Positions 27,740 to 36,590 of a DNA stretch of 64,000 nt are shown here, in pieces; positions within the stretch are counted from its first letter, which is position 1, and each line of letters begins with the position of its first letter. Both the position numbers and the translations under genes were made by a program. The DNA comes from Bin55 sp965203735 (GTDB taxonomy: Bacteria > Pseudomonadota > Gammaproteobacteria > Pseudomonadales > Azotimanducaceae), in assembly GCA_965203735.1 (NCBI GenBank), contig OZ241909.1:2418001-2482000 (forward strand), read 5' to 3'. The notes below the pieces were generated by a model. That model was not told the origin of the DNA, did no database searches, and worked only from the letters and a program-made list of their open reading frames with translations.

Positions 27740-28388
27740 GAGCTGTTCCCTTTTTCCCGTCCAAAATCCAGCGAATCATTGGCAGGTGCTCTCTTCCGAA
27801 GAAGATCTCGCCATCAACTACAAAGGTCGGAACGCCAAAGATTCCGGCAGAGCTTATTTCTTGCTGTAGTACTTTAAGTTGACTTTTACCTTCGTTATCC
27901 GCAAAGTCCTCAAATCCCTCGACTCTGCAGCCCGAATGACTGAGTGCGGTTTCGACCTCCCCGATGTTCTCCACATCTATTTCTCTCTTCCAAAAAAGTT
28001 CGTACACATGATCCAAGTACCGCATCATGATTTCTCGACCTTGTGCTTTTGCGTACAACCACCCAATGTGGGCCAAATTGGTGTCCCATATCTTTCGAGG
28101 CCCGTAGATCAACATGTCTCGCAGTCTCGCATAGCGTTTGGCGTCGTAGTAGGCGTAGCGAACTGCTTGCCATTGTTGCGGCGTTCGATTCTGTTCGACA
28201 ACCGTTTTCTTCTCGTCTACTCGCGCCGAACCAAGAAAACTAGGAATATTGAGGGTTAGAGGACGCCAGTCGATTTCGATGCCGAATTCACGCTCCAACT
28301 GCTTGGCAGGATCTTTCGCCAAGTAGGCGTACGGACTCTTGATGTCCAAGAAGAGTATTAGTCGGTTGCTGGATTCCAACGCATTCAT
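27723..28388 (-). CDS. DsbA family / 2-hydroxychromene-2-carboxylate isomerase-like protein
   Basis: The 221-residue thioredoxin-fold protein begins NRLILFLDIKSPYAYLAKDPAKQLE. The S-P-Y turn stands where DsbA has its CxxC and where HCCA isomerases keep a catalytic serine. The cis-proline region is FGVPTFVVDGEIFFGREHLPMI, typical of the family. HCCA isomerases use glutathione in naphthalene breakdown, but distant members act on unknown substrates. The gene is coupled to a similar gene downstream. Confidence 0.85.
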   Translation of the reverse strand: MNALESSNRLILFLDIKSPYAYLAKDPAKQLEREFGIEIDWRPLTLNIPSFLGSARVDEKKTVVEQNRTPQQWQAVRYAYYDAKRYARLRDMLIYGPRKIWDTNLAHIGWLYAKAQGREIMMRYLDHVYELFWKREIDVENIGEVETALSHSGCRVEGFEDFADNEGKSQLKVLQQEISSAGIFGVPTFVVDGEIFFGREHLPMIRWILDGKKGTAPDIAY

Positions 28389-28493
28389 TGAAGTGCTGGA
28401 GCCTTCTCACTAGCGGTCATCAGAAACAATTGCGGCAGTTGGTAGCTGCCAAACGCGAAGACTAGTGAGTGGTTTTCGGTCTCAGTTAAGTAC

Positions 28494-29384
28494 CTAAGAA
28501 GCTCTTCGGCGGCGACGATTGAGTGGATCAAACGGTGTGGCCTCGGACATATCCATGACTTCATTGATGTTGTCCATCATTTCTTCGTAAGAAGCTTCCG
28601 TTCCAAGAGTGACCCCTTCATTCGTAAAGGTTTGGATCCGGGAGAATCGACCACCCGATGCGTGGACCGTAGTCGCCGATGGAGCATCCTCGCTGCAAAG
28701 GTACAAAACCGCCGGAGTCACCAACGCTGGATTCATTCCTGGAGGCGGACTGCTAGCGTCGAACTGAGATCCAGGAACACTAGCCGTCATCCTGGTTGCT
28801 GCTGCGGGAGACAGGCAGTTCACGCGTACATTGTGTGATGCGCCTTCAATTGCCAGAACGTTCATGAATCCCAGCATGCCCATCTTTGCCGCACCATAGT
28901 TCGATTGTCCAAAATTGCCGAATATTCCCGATGTTGAGCTAGTAAAGACGATACGTCCCCAATTCTTTTCGTACATGACGGGCCAAGCGAATTTTGTGAC
29001 GTAAGCCGTGCCCCGTAGGTGAACGTCCAGCACCAGATCGAACTCATCAAGGGTCATGTTCTTGAATGACTTGTCGCGCAGGATGCCCGCGTTGTTCACC
29101 AAAATGTCGACTGTTCCAAATTCACTGAGGGCATCGTCGACCATGCTTTTTGCACCATCTCGGTCCGTAACCGATGCCTTATTGGCAATTGCTGTGCCGC
29201 CAGCGGAGCGAATTTCCTCTACCACTACGTCTGCCATGTCGCTTGCACCGTCGCCATGAACGCTGCCGCCCAAGTCATTAACGACTACCTTGGCACCTCG
29301 TTCTGCAAATGCTAGGGCGTGACACCTTCCCAAGCCACCGCCAGCTCCTGTGACGATTGCAACTTTGCCTTCAAAATCGCTCAT
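28494..29384 (-). CDS. SDR family oxidoreductase, multifunctional beta-oxidation (17beta-HSD4) type
   Basis: The 296-residue protein has the NAD-binding motif TGAGGGLG, the text VVNDLGGSVHGDG, NNAG, and the catalytic Ser-Tyr-Lys set in FTSSTSGIFGNFGQSNYGAAK. It resembles the dehydrogenase domain of peroxisomal multifunctional enzyme type 2, which oxidises 3-hydroxyacyl-CoA. GAGGGAAGA just before ATG 29384 is a good ribosome binding site. It fits the acyl-CoA metabolism encoded around it. Confidence 0.92.
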   Translation of the reverse strand: MSDFEGKVAIVTGAGGGLGRCHALAFAERGAKVVVNDLGGSVHGDGASDMADVVVEEIRSAGGTAIANKASVTDRDGAKSMVDDALSEFGTVDILVNNAGILRDKSFKNMTLDEFDLVLDVHLRGTAYVTKFAWPVMYEKNWGRIVFTSSTSGIFGNFGQSNYGAAKMGMLGFMNVLAIEGASHNVRVNCLSPAAATRMTASVPGSQFDASSPPPGMNPALVTPAVLYLCSEDAPSATTVHASGGRFSRIQTFTNEGVTLGTEASYEEMMDNINEVMDMSEATPFDPLNRRRRRAS

Positions 29385-29713
29385 TCTTCCCTCTTTGAAT
29401 CGTTATTAGGTCTCAATGGCCCTATGGAAATCGAAACGCGCCACTGAGCAAAGTTCTGTTGTTGGATCTACGGTACAGCCAAGTCAAAAGGACTTAACCT
29501 AAGACTTCAACGATTAACCGCTGCGTACATGATAGCGATTGACGATGTTTCAGGCAGCGAATTCAATGCCTAATCCTACGGTCCTGACACTAATTCTGAG
29601 AAAAGGCTGCCGAAGCTCGACGCGAAGAGTCTTGAAGAAGCTCGTTAGCAGACAAGCAGGACACAACCCTATAATTCCGCACGATTTAAGGCACCAACTT
29701 TACCGAGAAAACC
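29385..29713. other. Divergent promoter region between the SDR and DUF899 genes
   Basis: About 330 bases without a gene. A perfect TATAAT at 29670-29675 reads toward the DUF899 gene; no strong -35 was found for it. No clear promoter was seen for the SDR direction. Confidence 0.4.
29670..29675 (+). promoter_or_regulatory. Candidate -10 box of the DUF899 gene
   Basis: Perfect TATAAT 38 bases before the ATG at 29714, a normal distance for a short leader. The -35 region is weak. Confidence 0.35.
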
Positions 29714-30316
29714 ATGAGTCGAGAGAAAATTCAACAAATTGAGCAACAGATGTTTGAACTAGGGAAGGAACTCCAAACGCTGTTGCGTTCAGTGGATTCG
29801 TTCGAAGTTCCAAACTACGAATTTGAAACAGAGTTTGGGCACACTACGCTTCTTGATCTGTTCGGGAAGCAGGACAAGTTACTCCTCATCCACAACATGG
29901 GTCAAGCCTGCAGATATTGCACTTTGTGGGCCGACGGATTCAACGGATTCGTTCCGCATCTCGAGTCCGCCATGTCGGTAGTACTCGTATCGAAGGACAG
30001 TCCCGAGGTGCAGCGCAAATTTGCCAATTCTCGCGGTTGGCGTTTTCGATTGGCGTCCCATGCCGGGGGAGCATACATGAAAGAACAGGCCAAGATGGAC
30101 GACTACCCTAACATGCCTGGAGCTGCGACGTATGAACGAGACGGAGATCGGATCCTTCGCAAGAATGGTTGTGTCTTTGGTCCGGGCGATCTGTATTGCT
30201 CGATGTGGAACCTGCTCGGACTTGCAGGAATGGGCGAAGAGGATTGGACACCTCAATTCCGCTACTGGTCGGTTCCAGAACAAATGGAAGACGGTGGCGA
30301 GAACCTACAAGACTAA
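29714..30316 (+). CDS. DUF899 family thioredoxin-like protein
   Basis: The 200-residue protein has the thioredoxin-like pattern of DUF899: YEFETEFGHTTLLDLFGKQDKLLLIHNMG, then ACRYCTLWADGFNG with a CxxC-like pair, and the end FGPGDLYCSMWNLLGLAGMGEEDW. Members are annotated as thioredoxin-like or dithiol-disulfide isomerase-like, with no firmly known substrate. It is transcribed alone. Confidence 0.85.
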   Translation: MSREKIQQIEQQMFELGKELQTLLRSVDSFEVPNYEFETEFGHTTLLDLFGKQDKLLLIHNMGQACRYCTLWADGFNGFVPHLESAMSVVLVSKDSPEVQRKFANSRGWRFRLASHAGGAYMKEQAKMDDYPNMPGAATYERDGDRILRKNGCVFGPGDLYCSMWNLLGLAGMGEEDWTPQFRYWSVPEQMEDGGENLQD

Positions 30317-30332
30317 ACAAATAGAACGTCTT

Positions 30333-30351
30333 GCCTTCTCTCGGAGAAGGC
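30333..30351. other. Perfect short hairpin after the DUF899 gene
   Basis: GCCTTCTC and GAGAAGGC form a perfect eight-pair stem with a three-base loop, 17 bases after the stop. No T-run follows on either strand, so it is not a standard terminator. It may protect the 3' end or slow polymerase. Confidence 0.45.
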
Positions 30352-30497
30352 GAACGCCCTTGCCGATCCAAGCTCAACATCCGTCGAGATCCTCGGATCC
30401 CTATAGACGCTAGTGTTTGTAGTATCAGAGTGCTCTATGAATTCCGAACTTGCCTTCTGTAACATTGCGAGCGAGTAATACCGTAAAGGAATCCCGA

Positions 30498-31250
30498 ATG
30501 AATCCAATGCTCGATAAGCTCAAAGCAGGAAACGTCGCAGTGGGTACGACGGCCTCTTGGGACAACGAAACGAGATTTCTAGCCCGATCTGGGTTAGATT
30601 TCTTGCTCTTTGACACGCAGCATTCCCCTGTGGAAATAAAGCGTCTATCCCAGCCGGTAGGCGTAATGCAAGGAGGAAGTGCAATTCCAATTGTGCGAGT
30701 TGGCGACAACACAGCTGAGCAGATTTGCTACGCATTGGACATTGGAGCGAAGGGGGTTGTCTGTCCCATGGTCAATTCGGGAGCCGAAGCAGACAACATG
30801 GTTAAAGCTTGCAAGTACCCGTTTGACGGAATTCGAAGCTCGGCTGGAGCGCGTGGAGACTGGGGCGAATTTTCAACATACCGAGACTATCTTGACCATG
30901 TGAACGACAACGTTCTGATCATTCCGATGGTTGAAACAATGGAGGCGTTCGGCAATCTCACCGATATCGTCACAACACCAGGAATCAACGCATTGCTAAT
31001 CGGCCCCTCCGACTTTTCCATAAACTTGGACGTTCCACTCGACTATACAAACCCCAAGTATCACGAAGCAATTAGTAAAGTTGCAAAGACCTGCAGAGAA
31101 AACGGAGTTGCTCCGGGAATGTACTTTGTGCCGCCTGGTATTGAAACCGACACACTCATTGGAATGGGCTTTCAGTTCTTTACGATGCCTTGGCACGGAT
31201 GGGCGAGTTCGGGCATTCGGGCGGGAGTCGCCAAAGTAGCGGGCAATTAG
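30498..31250 (+). CDS. HpcH/HpaI-family aldolase
   Basis: The 250-residue TIM-barrel protein shows class II pyruvate-aldolase text: DFLLFDTQHSPVEI (metal-proximal glutamate), PIVRVGDN, GAKGVVCPMVNSGAEADNMV, IPMVETMEAFGNL and LLIGPSDFSINL. Such enzymes split or form 2-keto-3-deoxy acids with a divalent metal. ATG 30498 is chosen because AAAGGA stands seven bases upstream; an earlier in-frame codon at 30450 lacks a site. Confidence 0.9.
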   Translation: MNPMLDKLKAGNVAVGTTASWDNETRFLARSGLDFLLFDTQHSPVEIKRLSQPVGVMQGGSAIPIVRVGDNTAEQICYALDIGAKGVVCPMVNSGAEADNMVKACKYPFDGIRSSAGARGDWGEFSTYRDYLDHVNDNVLIIPMVETMEAFGNLTDIVTTPGINALLIGPSDFSINLDVPLDYTNPKYHEAISKVAKTCRENGVAPGMYFVPPGIETDTLIGMGFQFFTMPWHGWASSGIRAGVAKVAGN

Positions 31251-31259
31251 CAACTGTTG

Positions 31260-31275
31260 GACGCTAAATAGCGTC
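31260..31275. terminator. Weak hairpin after the aldolase gene
   Basis: GACGCT and AGCGTC pair around AAAT, ten bases after the aldolase stop. The following AATTAACC is not a proper T-run, so termination is possible but weak. Confidence 0.25.
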
Positions 31276-31327
31276 AATTAACCAGTAGAATCTCAGGAGT
31301 AATTAGACCCTGAGACCCACCTATACC

Positions 31328-31774
31328 ATGTCTGTTCGAATAGCTCGTTTGTTCGGGTGGTATTTGATCACTGTTGCACTTGCGGTTGGCGTGCACTTTA
31401 CAGTGGAATTTTTCTACGACTCCCCTCCGTTTACACCCCATCGGATTTGGTTCATTCTGGATTGGTTTTCACTAGTTGGATTCTTAGCGTGCATCATTGC
31501 CAACTATCGGTACAAGGTATCCGTTCGTGATCGACAAGAGGCTGTGTGGGAGAAAATCGCTTCGAATACGGCTTTCTATCTCTCAATAGCACTTGCTCTT
31601 GCGTTCATTCACAATTTTGTCGGAACTCTGGCTGGCGGAAGAGACGATCTCCTATTTTGGAAATTCATCAATGCGATCCAGGTTCCCCTATTTGCCGCAA
31701 CCGGTTGGAAATTGTCAAGAGAGACGGTGCGAGATTCTGGCGAAACTCAGAAGTCCCATGAATTCGATCGATAG
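31328..31774 (+). CDS. Small integral membrane protein, unknown function
   Basis: The 148-residue protein has four likely membrane helices: LITVALAVGVHFTVEFF, FILDWFSLVGFLACIIANY, FYLSIALALAFIHNFVGTL and FWKFINAIQVPLFAATGW. It begins MSVRIARLFGWY. I do not recognise a family. It is followed by about 190 bases without a gene and then tRNA-Pro on the other strand. Confidence 0.7.
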   Translation: MSVRIARLFGWYLITVALAVGVHFTVEFFYDSPPFTPHRIWFILDWFSLVGFLACIIANYRYKVSVRDRQEAVWEKIASNTAFYLSIALALAFIHNFVGTLAGGRDDLLFWKFINAIQVPLFAATGWKLSRETVRDSGETQKSHEFDR

Positions 31775-31968
31775 TTCGATTGCAGGTCATTGAGTAACTG
31801 CTCAAAGTAGACACATACGCAACGAAAGCCATTGTGCATCTTTGTGTGAGTGACCGGCTTTAGATGGAGATTCCTAGTCTGTGAATTGCCGACGCGAGTT
31901 GTGCCCGTGTCTTTTCGCTATCAGAGAACGATTGTGCGGTTAGTTACTTTGATAAGAAGATCTCGGAG

Positions 31969-32045
31969 TGGTCGGGACGGCCGGATTTGAACCGGCGACC
32001 ACGTGACCCCCAGTCACGTGCGCTACCAGACTGCGCCACGTCCCG
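31969..32045 (-). tRNA. tRNA-Pro (anticodon GGG)
   Basis: A 77-base cloverleaf on the minus strand: acceptor CGGGACG pairs with CGTCCCG, the 3' CCA is encoded, the anticodon stem CGTGA/TCACG holds the loop CTGGGGG (anticodon GGG), and the T loop is TTCAAAT. In Pseudomonas-like genomes this tRNA sits directly downstream of merR; here two large genes lie in between. Confidence 0.97.
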
Positions 32046-32149
32046 ATTTGTTCTGCCAGACAGAAAATAATAACTTAGACTCCGGGATCGACTCACCAGA
32101 AATTAGCAATTGTGTTTTTGGAAGTGTTTTGGAGTTGCTGCTAATCGAC

Positions 32150-33919
32150 CTAATCCAACATTTGTTGAAATACTGGATCAAGTATTCCTCGAAGGACTTC
32201 CTTCTGCTCATCTGTGAGTTGCTCAGCACTAATCGCCGATAAACTTGTGGCAAGAGTTTTTTTTATGTCGTCTGAAGGTAGTTCGTCCAATTTTTCGAAT
32301 AAGTCGTGAGGTTCATACTCCGCCCACCAACCCGCGAGTCTGCCGAAATACGACTTTTGATATTCCATCGGTTGTTCCTTTACAAGCTCAATAGCTTGAG
32401 AGGACTTACCCTCTCGAATGAACGCATTTCCAATCCCGATGTAGGCAGTTTTCAGCGCTTCTGGATCTGAGACGTGTTGCATCGCATCAAGAGCACGTGC
32501 AGATCCATATATGTCTGCCATTGCGTCGATGACCCATCCAAGCTCGGTGGCATTGGATTGTTCCAGAGCCACTTCAATTGCCGTTTGTAAGTTTCCAACC
32601 CTTACAGCTTCGCGCAGCATCAGTGAGCGTAGCGTCAGTTGATGATCTTGAATAATGGGATCGGTGCTGAGTTGTACCCACTGCACTGCTGCACGCAGAT
32701 CAGATCCTGCCATGCTCACGGCAACTGCCCGAGCAATTGCTCTCTTTGCACTCTCATCGGTCACTTCAGCAATGTACTCAATTGCTTCCATGGGACTTGA
32801 CCTGGCAAGACTCTTCAGTGCTTCCACGTGAGCGAATTCCTCCAGGTGTGGCGGAAAGCCAGTTTTGGCTTCCAGAAGAGCCAGTGGACCGGCATTCGCC
32901 CACTCAAGGACGACAATCCTCTGATATCGTGATTTAGCCACGGAGTCCTTCATGTCGGATGCGGCGGCAAAAGCAACGGGGCCATCATTTCCTGCCCAGC
33001 TCTTCATTACGCCATCCATTACACGTACACCCACTCGTCGGCTAAGTTCGCCTGTGACCGTTGCGAGTTCAAATGCACGACTTGGCTCTTCATTAACGAT
33101 AGACTGCAGCAACTGACCGATTACTCTGGAGCGGCTCGCGTCATTACTCAAGGATCCAAAAATCTTGCGTACCGCGTCAGCTTCGTTGCCCTGTTCGATC
33201 CAATATTCAGCAATGTTCGACAGCAGCTCCACCTGAGGTTCGCTCATAAGCATCACATTTGAGCCATATCGGGCGATGGTGTCTTCCCAAACTCCGTTAG
33301 GGCGACGAAAGTCCAATCTAGTCAGCAAGTTTGCTATTGTGTTCACCACAAGCTGCTCATCGTCAAGATCACGACCAATCTCGCGAAGCTCTTTTTCTGT
33401 GAGATCGGGCCGTGCCCGTACAAGGCCTCGCAACGCCGCTCCTCTTTCCGGTTGCGAAAGCTCCTTGGCGTGTTCGACCGCCTTCTTAATATCCAATGTC
33501 GCCCACTCTTGGTAAATGAGCTCTATAAACCCCTTTCTTCGATGCTGGGAAAAATCCGCGATTAAGCCAAGAGCTTTGTGTGGATCAAGCAGAGAGAGTT
33601 TTCTAATGGAAATTTGTTGTAGCTTGTCTTGAATTTCTCTGGTTGTGAGTTCTTCGCTATCGCTAAAGAACTTCGAGAGCTTTTCGGCATCGGATTGTAG
33701 AACCAGTCTGTGCAAGGCAGCATTTCGCTCGTAGCCACCCTTCCCCCGCAATTCCTTTTCGACTTCTCTTGCTGTAGAAGCGTTCAAGATCCGACTAGTT
33801 GTCTGTTCAATGTCGCTAGCTGAGATGCGAGGTATGCGGCTCTCATCAGCGCTTGTTTGGCTTAAGGTAGTGACTGCGAGACCAAAAAGCACAAGAGCCC
33901 TTGTAACTAACCAGCTCAT
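32150..33919 (-). CDS. Secreted alpha-helical repeat protein, unknown function, paralogue 1
   Basis: From ATG 33919 the 589-residue protein has a signal peptide (LVTRALVLFGLAVTTL, cleavage near TSADE). The rest is helical repeats of about 30-35 residues built around W or A, then D-P-x-A (LSLLDPHKALGLI, EWATLDIKKAVEHA, WAGNDGPVAFAAA, WAEYEPHDLFEKL). An earlier in-frame ATG (33964) would place 15 residues before the signal. It is paralogous to the next gene (33988). Such repeats usually mediate protein binding; no enzyme motif was seen. Confidence 0.82.
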   Translation of the reverse strand: MSWLVTRALVLFGLAVTTLSQTSADESRIPRISASDIEQTTSRILNASTAREVEKELRGKGGYERNAALHRLVLQSDAEKLSKFFSDSEELTTREIQDKLQQISIRKLSLLDPHKALGLIADFSQHRRKGFIELIYQEWATLDIKKAVEHAKELSQPERGAALRGLVRARPDLTEKELREIGRDLDDEQLVVNTIANLLTRLDFRRPNGVWEDTIARYGSNVMLMSEPQVELLSNIAEYWIEQGNEADAVRKIFGSLSNDASRSRVIGQLLQSIVNEEPSRAFELATVTGELSRRVGVRVMDGVMKSWAGNDGPVAFAAASDMKDSVAKSRYQRIVVLEWANAGPLALLEAKTGFPPHLEEFAHVEALKSLARSSPMEAIEYIAEVTDESAKRAIARAVAVSMAGSDLRAAVQWVQLSTDPIIQDHQLTLRSLMLREAVRVGNLQTAIEVALEQSNATELGWVIDAMADIYGSARALDAMQHVSDPEALKTAYIGIGNAFIREGKSSQAIELVKEQPMEYQKSYFGRLAGWWAEYEPHDLFEKLDELPSDDIKKTLATSLSAISAEQLTDEQKEVLRGILDPVFQQMLD

Positions 33920-33987
33920 GCATCTGTATCTTTCTGTAATGAAAATCTGGCTTTCTGAGATCATCGTAGGCTAAATTTCCACACTTG

Positions 33988-35811
33988 CTAGTCCACGGTA
34001 TGCTGCATTAGCTCGAGATCCTTCTCAGCAACGTACTCCTTGATCTTTTCCATGTCTTCCTTAGTCATGAAAGGTCCGTCGATGTAGTTTTGAACCAAGA
34101 TCAAACGAGCTCCCTCCCTCTTGACCTCCTCGTAAGGCACCGAGTCGAACTTTTCGAGAAGGTCCTGTGGCTGCTTGACTGCCCAAGTCCAAACAAACTC
34201 CTCATAGTGCTTCTGCTGATCCTCTTCCGGTTCCTCGGAGATCATCTGAAGTACGCGGTCTGACTCGCCGTTTTCGATCAAATATCTCGCAACACTTGAA
34301 AGGGCTGTTCTACGCGTGGCAGAGTTGCGAGCCAAATCTAGCATTTCGATCGCCTTATCGGCATTCCATATTGCTGTAGAACCAATCACGACGGCTTCCG
34401 GGCCCACACCCTCGTCATTCAACGGGCTTGCGAGTGCTAGTTCCATAGCACCGTGCGGGTCCTTCCTCATGGCTTCGTGAAAAATGGTGTTGATGTAGTC
34501 TCGTGTTATTTCGTCAGCAGGCAGGTTTCTATCTCCAGATGTAGTCCACTCCGCTGCTGCTAGTGGATCGTACCGAGCCCATTCTCTGACGAGGTTGTCG
34601 ACAATCATGCGCCTCGTTCGATCGTCCTTAATGTCCTCCAGAAAATCTGGAACTGACTCAGGTGAGGTATACCTCATGCTTAGTAGTGCAGTTTCTCGAC
34701 CCCAATCACGAAGTGAAGATGGGAGAGTTGGCAGCGACGCAAGAAGGGTGTGACCGTCGACTTCCGCCCATGCGATGATGGCCGCACGCTGTAGGCGTAG
34801 TGAATCGTCTTTTGTTTCTCGATCAACCAATTCTGCCGCCTGGAACGCGCTCCATCCGTCTTCCGCAGCCCAAATGCCGATCGCTCGGAGTAATACTTCC
34901 CGGTCTGTGGTTCTCACATTTTTTGCATATTCAACGGACGCTGTGGTGTCTTCCTCAAGGTACCTCTCCAAGAGCACCTGGACTAGCCATGCACGATCCT
35001 CCTTGCTGGCTATACCTTTCATAACTTCCTGGTGGGCTTTGAATCCGTCCTTTTTGATCCATTCCCCAGCCACATGAGCCAACGCATTGCGTTGTGACTC
35101 GCTAAGTTCTTTGAGGCTAATGGCGTAATCTGCCGAAAGTTGGTTCCAAACACTCTTGGGATTCTCCACCGTGTCCTCGATCAGCCTTCTTGCCTCCAGA
35201 TCGACGAGAACACTTTCGTCGCCGAACTGACGAGCAATTGCATGCTGTATTTCCTTGGAAAGGTCGTTGCGAGCCGCCAATATTCCTTTCAATGCTTGGT
35301 TACTTTTGGGGAGGTCCAAATTCCTTCCGCGTTCTATTGCCTCATCGAGTCCAAATATTGACCACTCCTCAAAGACTGCTTGTATCAGGAGTTGCTGCTG
35401 ATCTTCCGGAATTTCGTCAATTAGATTCAAGGCTTTTTGCGGACTGATCAAAGAGAGTCTTCGAACGATAGTTTCCTGCAATCCGGCTTGTTGAATGCTT
35501 GGCATCGCGTTTAGCAATTGATTGAAAAGCTCTTCCAATTTCTCAGCCGATGCATCTGCAAGAAGGTCATACAGTGCAGTGCTTCGCTCGAACTCACTAA
35601 GAATGAAGAGAGTGATTCTTTTCAGTTCAACATCGACCTCGCTGTTCTGGGTTAAATCCGAGACCTCAGTTGCCGATAGCTGGCTGAAAGTGAATAGCGA
35701 CCACAACAATAGGCCAAAGTGCACAGCACTACTGTGCAGAGCACCCCGAGACAAGCCAGCGGCCTCAACGTGACACTTCTGTTCCAGTCTTTTTTTCGGT
35801 TCAGATTTCAT
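33988..35811 (-). CDS. Secreted alpha-helical repeat protein, unknown function, paralogue 2
   Basis: The 607-residue protein has a basic start and a hydrophobic stretch at about residues 25-45 (VHFGLLLWSLFTFSQL), fitting a long signal peptide. It then has the same repeat type as its neighbour: LSLISPQKALNLIDE, EWSIFGLDEAIERG, WAAEDGWSAFQAAEL, EWARYDPLAAAEWT, WAVKQPQDLLEKFDS. Both proteins start the mature part with a similar segment (ELTTREIQDKLQ / LNAMPSIQQAGLQ) and end in an acidic helix. The pair arose by duplication and lies between merR and tRNA-Pro. Confidence 0.82.
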   Translation of the reverse strand: MKSEPKKRLEQKCHVEAAGLSRGALHSSAVHFGLLLWSLFTFSQLSATEVSDLTQNSEVDVELKRITLFILSEFERSTALYDLLADASAEKLEELFNQLLNAMPSIQQAGLQETIVRRLSLISPQKALNLIDEIPEDQQQLLIQAVFEEWSIFGLDEAIERGRNLDLPKSNQALKGILAARNDLSKEIQHAIARQFGDESVLVDLEARRLIEDTVENPKSVWNQLSADYAISLKELSESQRNALAHVAGEWIKKDGFKAHQEVMKGIASKEDRAWLVQVLLERYLEEDTTASVEYAKNVRTTDREVLLRAIGIWAAEDGWSAFQAAELVDRETKDDSLRLQRAAIIAWAEVDGHTLLASLPTLPSSLRDWGRETALLSMRYTSPESVPDFLEDIKDDRTRRMIVDNLVREWARYDPLAAAEWTTSGDRNLPADEITRDYINTIFHEAMRKDPHGAMELALASPLNDEGVGPEAVVIGSTAIWNADKAIEMLDLARNSATRRTALSSVARYLIENGESDRVLQMISEEPEEDQQKHYEEFVWTWAVKQPQDLLEKFDSVPYEEVKREGARLILVQNYIDGPFMTKEDMEKIKEYVAEKDLELMQHTVD

Positions 35812-35894
35812 TGATTGAACGACCCTTCCTACAAAGATCTGAAGAACCGGATTCGGATTGTGCTATGGACCAACAACCCAAACTTTAGCACCTG

Positions 35895-36263
35895 CTAACC
35901 TTCGCGAAGCATCTTCTTTAGCTCTTTGAGGTCCTCGATTAGTTCGCTAATGCTGGAGGACTTGATACTTTTGCTTGCCTCGGAGTCTAGCTCGGTCGGT
36001 TCGTCCTTTAAGTGTTGGCGGGCACCGTTAATCGTAAAACCCTGTTCGTGAAGCAAGCCGCGAATCTTGCGCACAAACAAGATGTCGTCGCGCTTGTAGT
36101 AACGCCTGTTAGCTCTACGTTCAAGATTCTGTAGTTGCGAGAATTGTTGCTCCCAATACCGAAGGACGTGCTGCTTTACACCACATAGTTCGCTAACCTC
36201 GCCGATAGTGAAGTAAAGCTTGTCTGGAATTTCAGGAAGGCTACTCGATTCCTGGTCCGGCAT
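35895..36263 (-). CDS. MerR-family transcriptional regulator
   Basis: A 122-residue protein with an N-terminal winged helix: LYFTIGEVSELCGVKQHVLRYWEQQFSQL, then RRANRRYYKRDDILFVRKIRGLLHEQGFTINGARQHL. It lacks a long metal- or drug-binding C-terminal domain. It starts inside the ihfA 3' end (23-base overlap) and is thus cotranscribed with it, the usual gene order in gammaproteobacteria. The signal it reads is unknown. Confidence 0.93.
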   Translation of the reverse strand: MPDQESSSLPEIPDKLYFTIGEVSELCGVKQHVLRYWEQQFSQLQNLERRANRRYYKRDDILFVRKIRGLLHEQGFTINGARQHLKDEPTELDSEASKSIKSSSISELIEDLKELKKMLREG

Positions 36264-36558
36264 ATTCTGTAATCCGATTCTTGAGCATCGAACTGGGCCG
36301 GAATGTGACGACTCGACGTGCCGTAACCGTTGCGACTTCTCCGGTTCTCAAATTGCGTCCTGGACGTTCCTTCTTGTCACGAGTACCAAAGGTGCCAAAC
36401 TTCTGGACTTTCACGGAAGTATTGCCTTCCAAGCCTGAAATGATTTCTTCAAAGAAAGTAGCAACAACATCACGCGCCTCTCGTTCATTGAGACCAAGTT
36501 CGTCCTTCAGAATTCTTGCTAGGTCAGCTCTAGTTAGTGTCTTGCCGTCTTCAGACAA
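36241..36558 (-). CDS. ihfA: Integration host factor alpha subunit with an altered DNA-arm tip
   Basis: A 105-residue HU/IHF-fold protein that bends DNA together with IHF-beta. Matches to IHF-alpha are strong: LTRADLARIL, GLNEREARDVVATFFEEI, RDKKERPGRN and VTARRVVTFRPSSMLKNRI. The normally invariant proline at the arm tip (GRNPxTGE), which wedges into DNA to make the kink, is leucine here (L70, codon TTG at 36351-36349). The start is TTG 36558 with GGGAGG ten bases upstream. It follows pheT by 32 bases, the standard pheT-ihfA order. Confidence 0.95.
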   Translation of the reverse strand: MSEDGKTLTRADLARILKDELGLNEREARDVVATFFEEIISGLEGNTSVKVQKFGTFGTRDKKERPGRNLRTGEVATVTARRVVTFRPSSMLKNRITEYAGPGIE

Positions 36559-36590
36559 AGTCTGCTCGCCTCCCGTGACCTCTTACCGCC

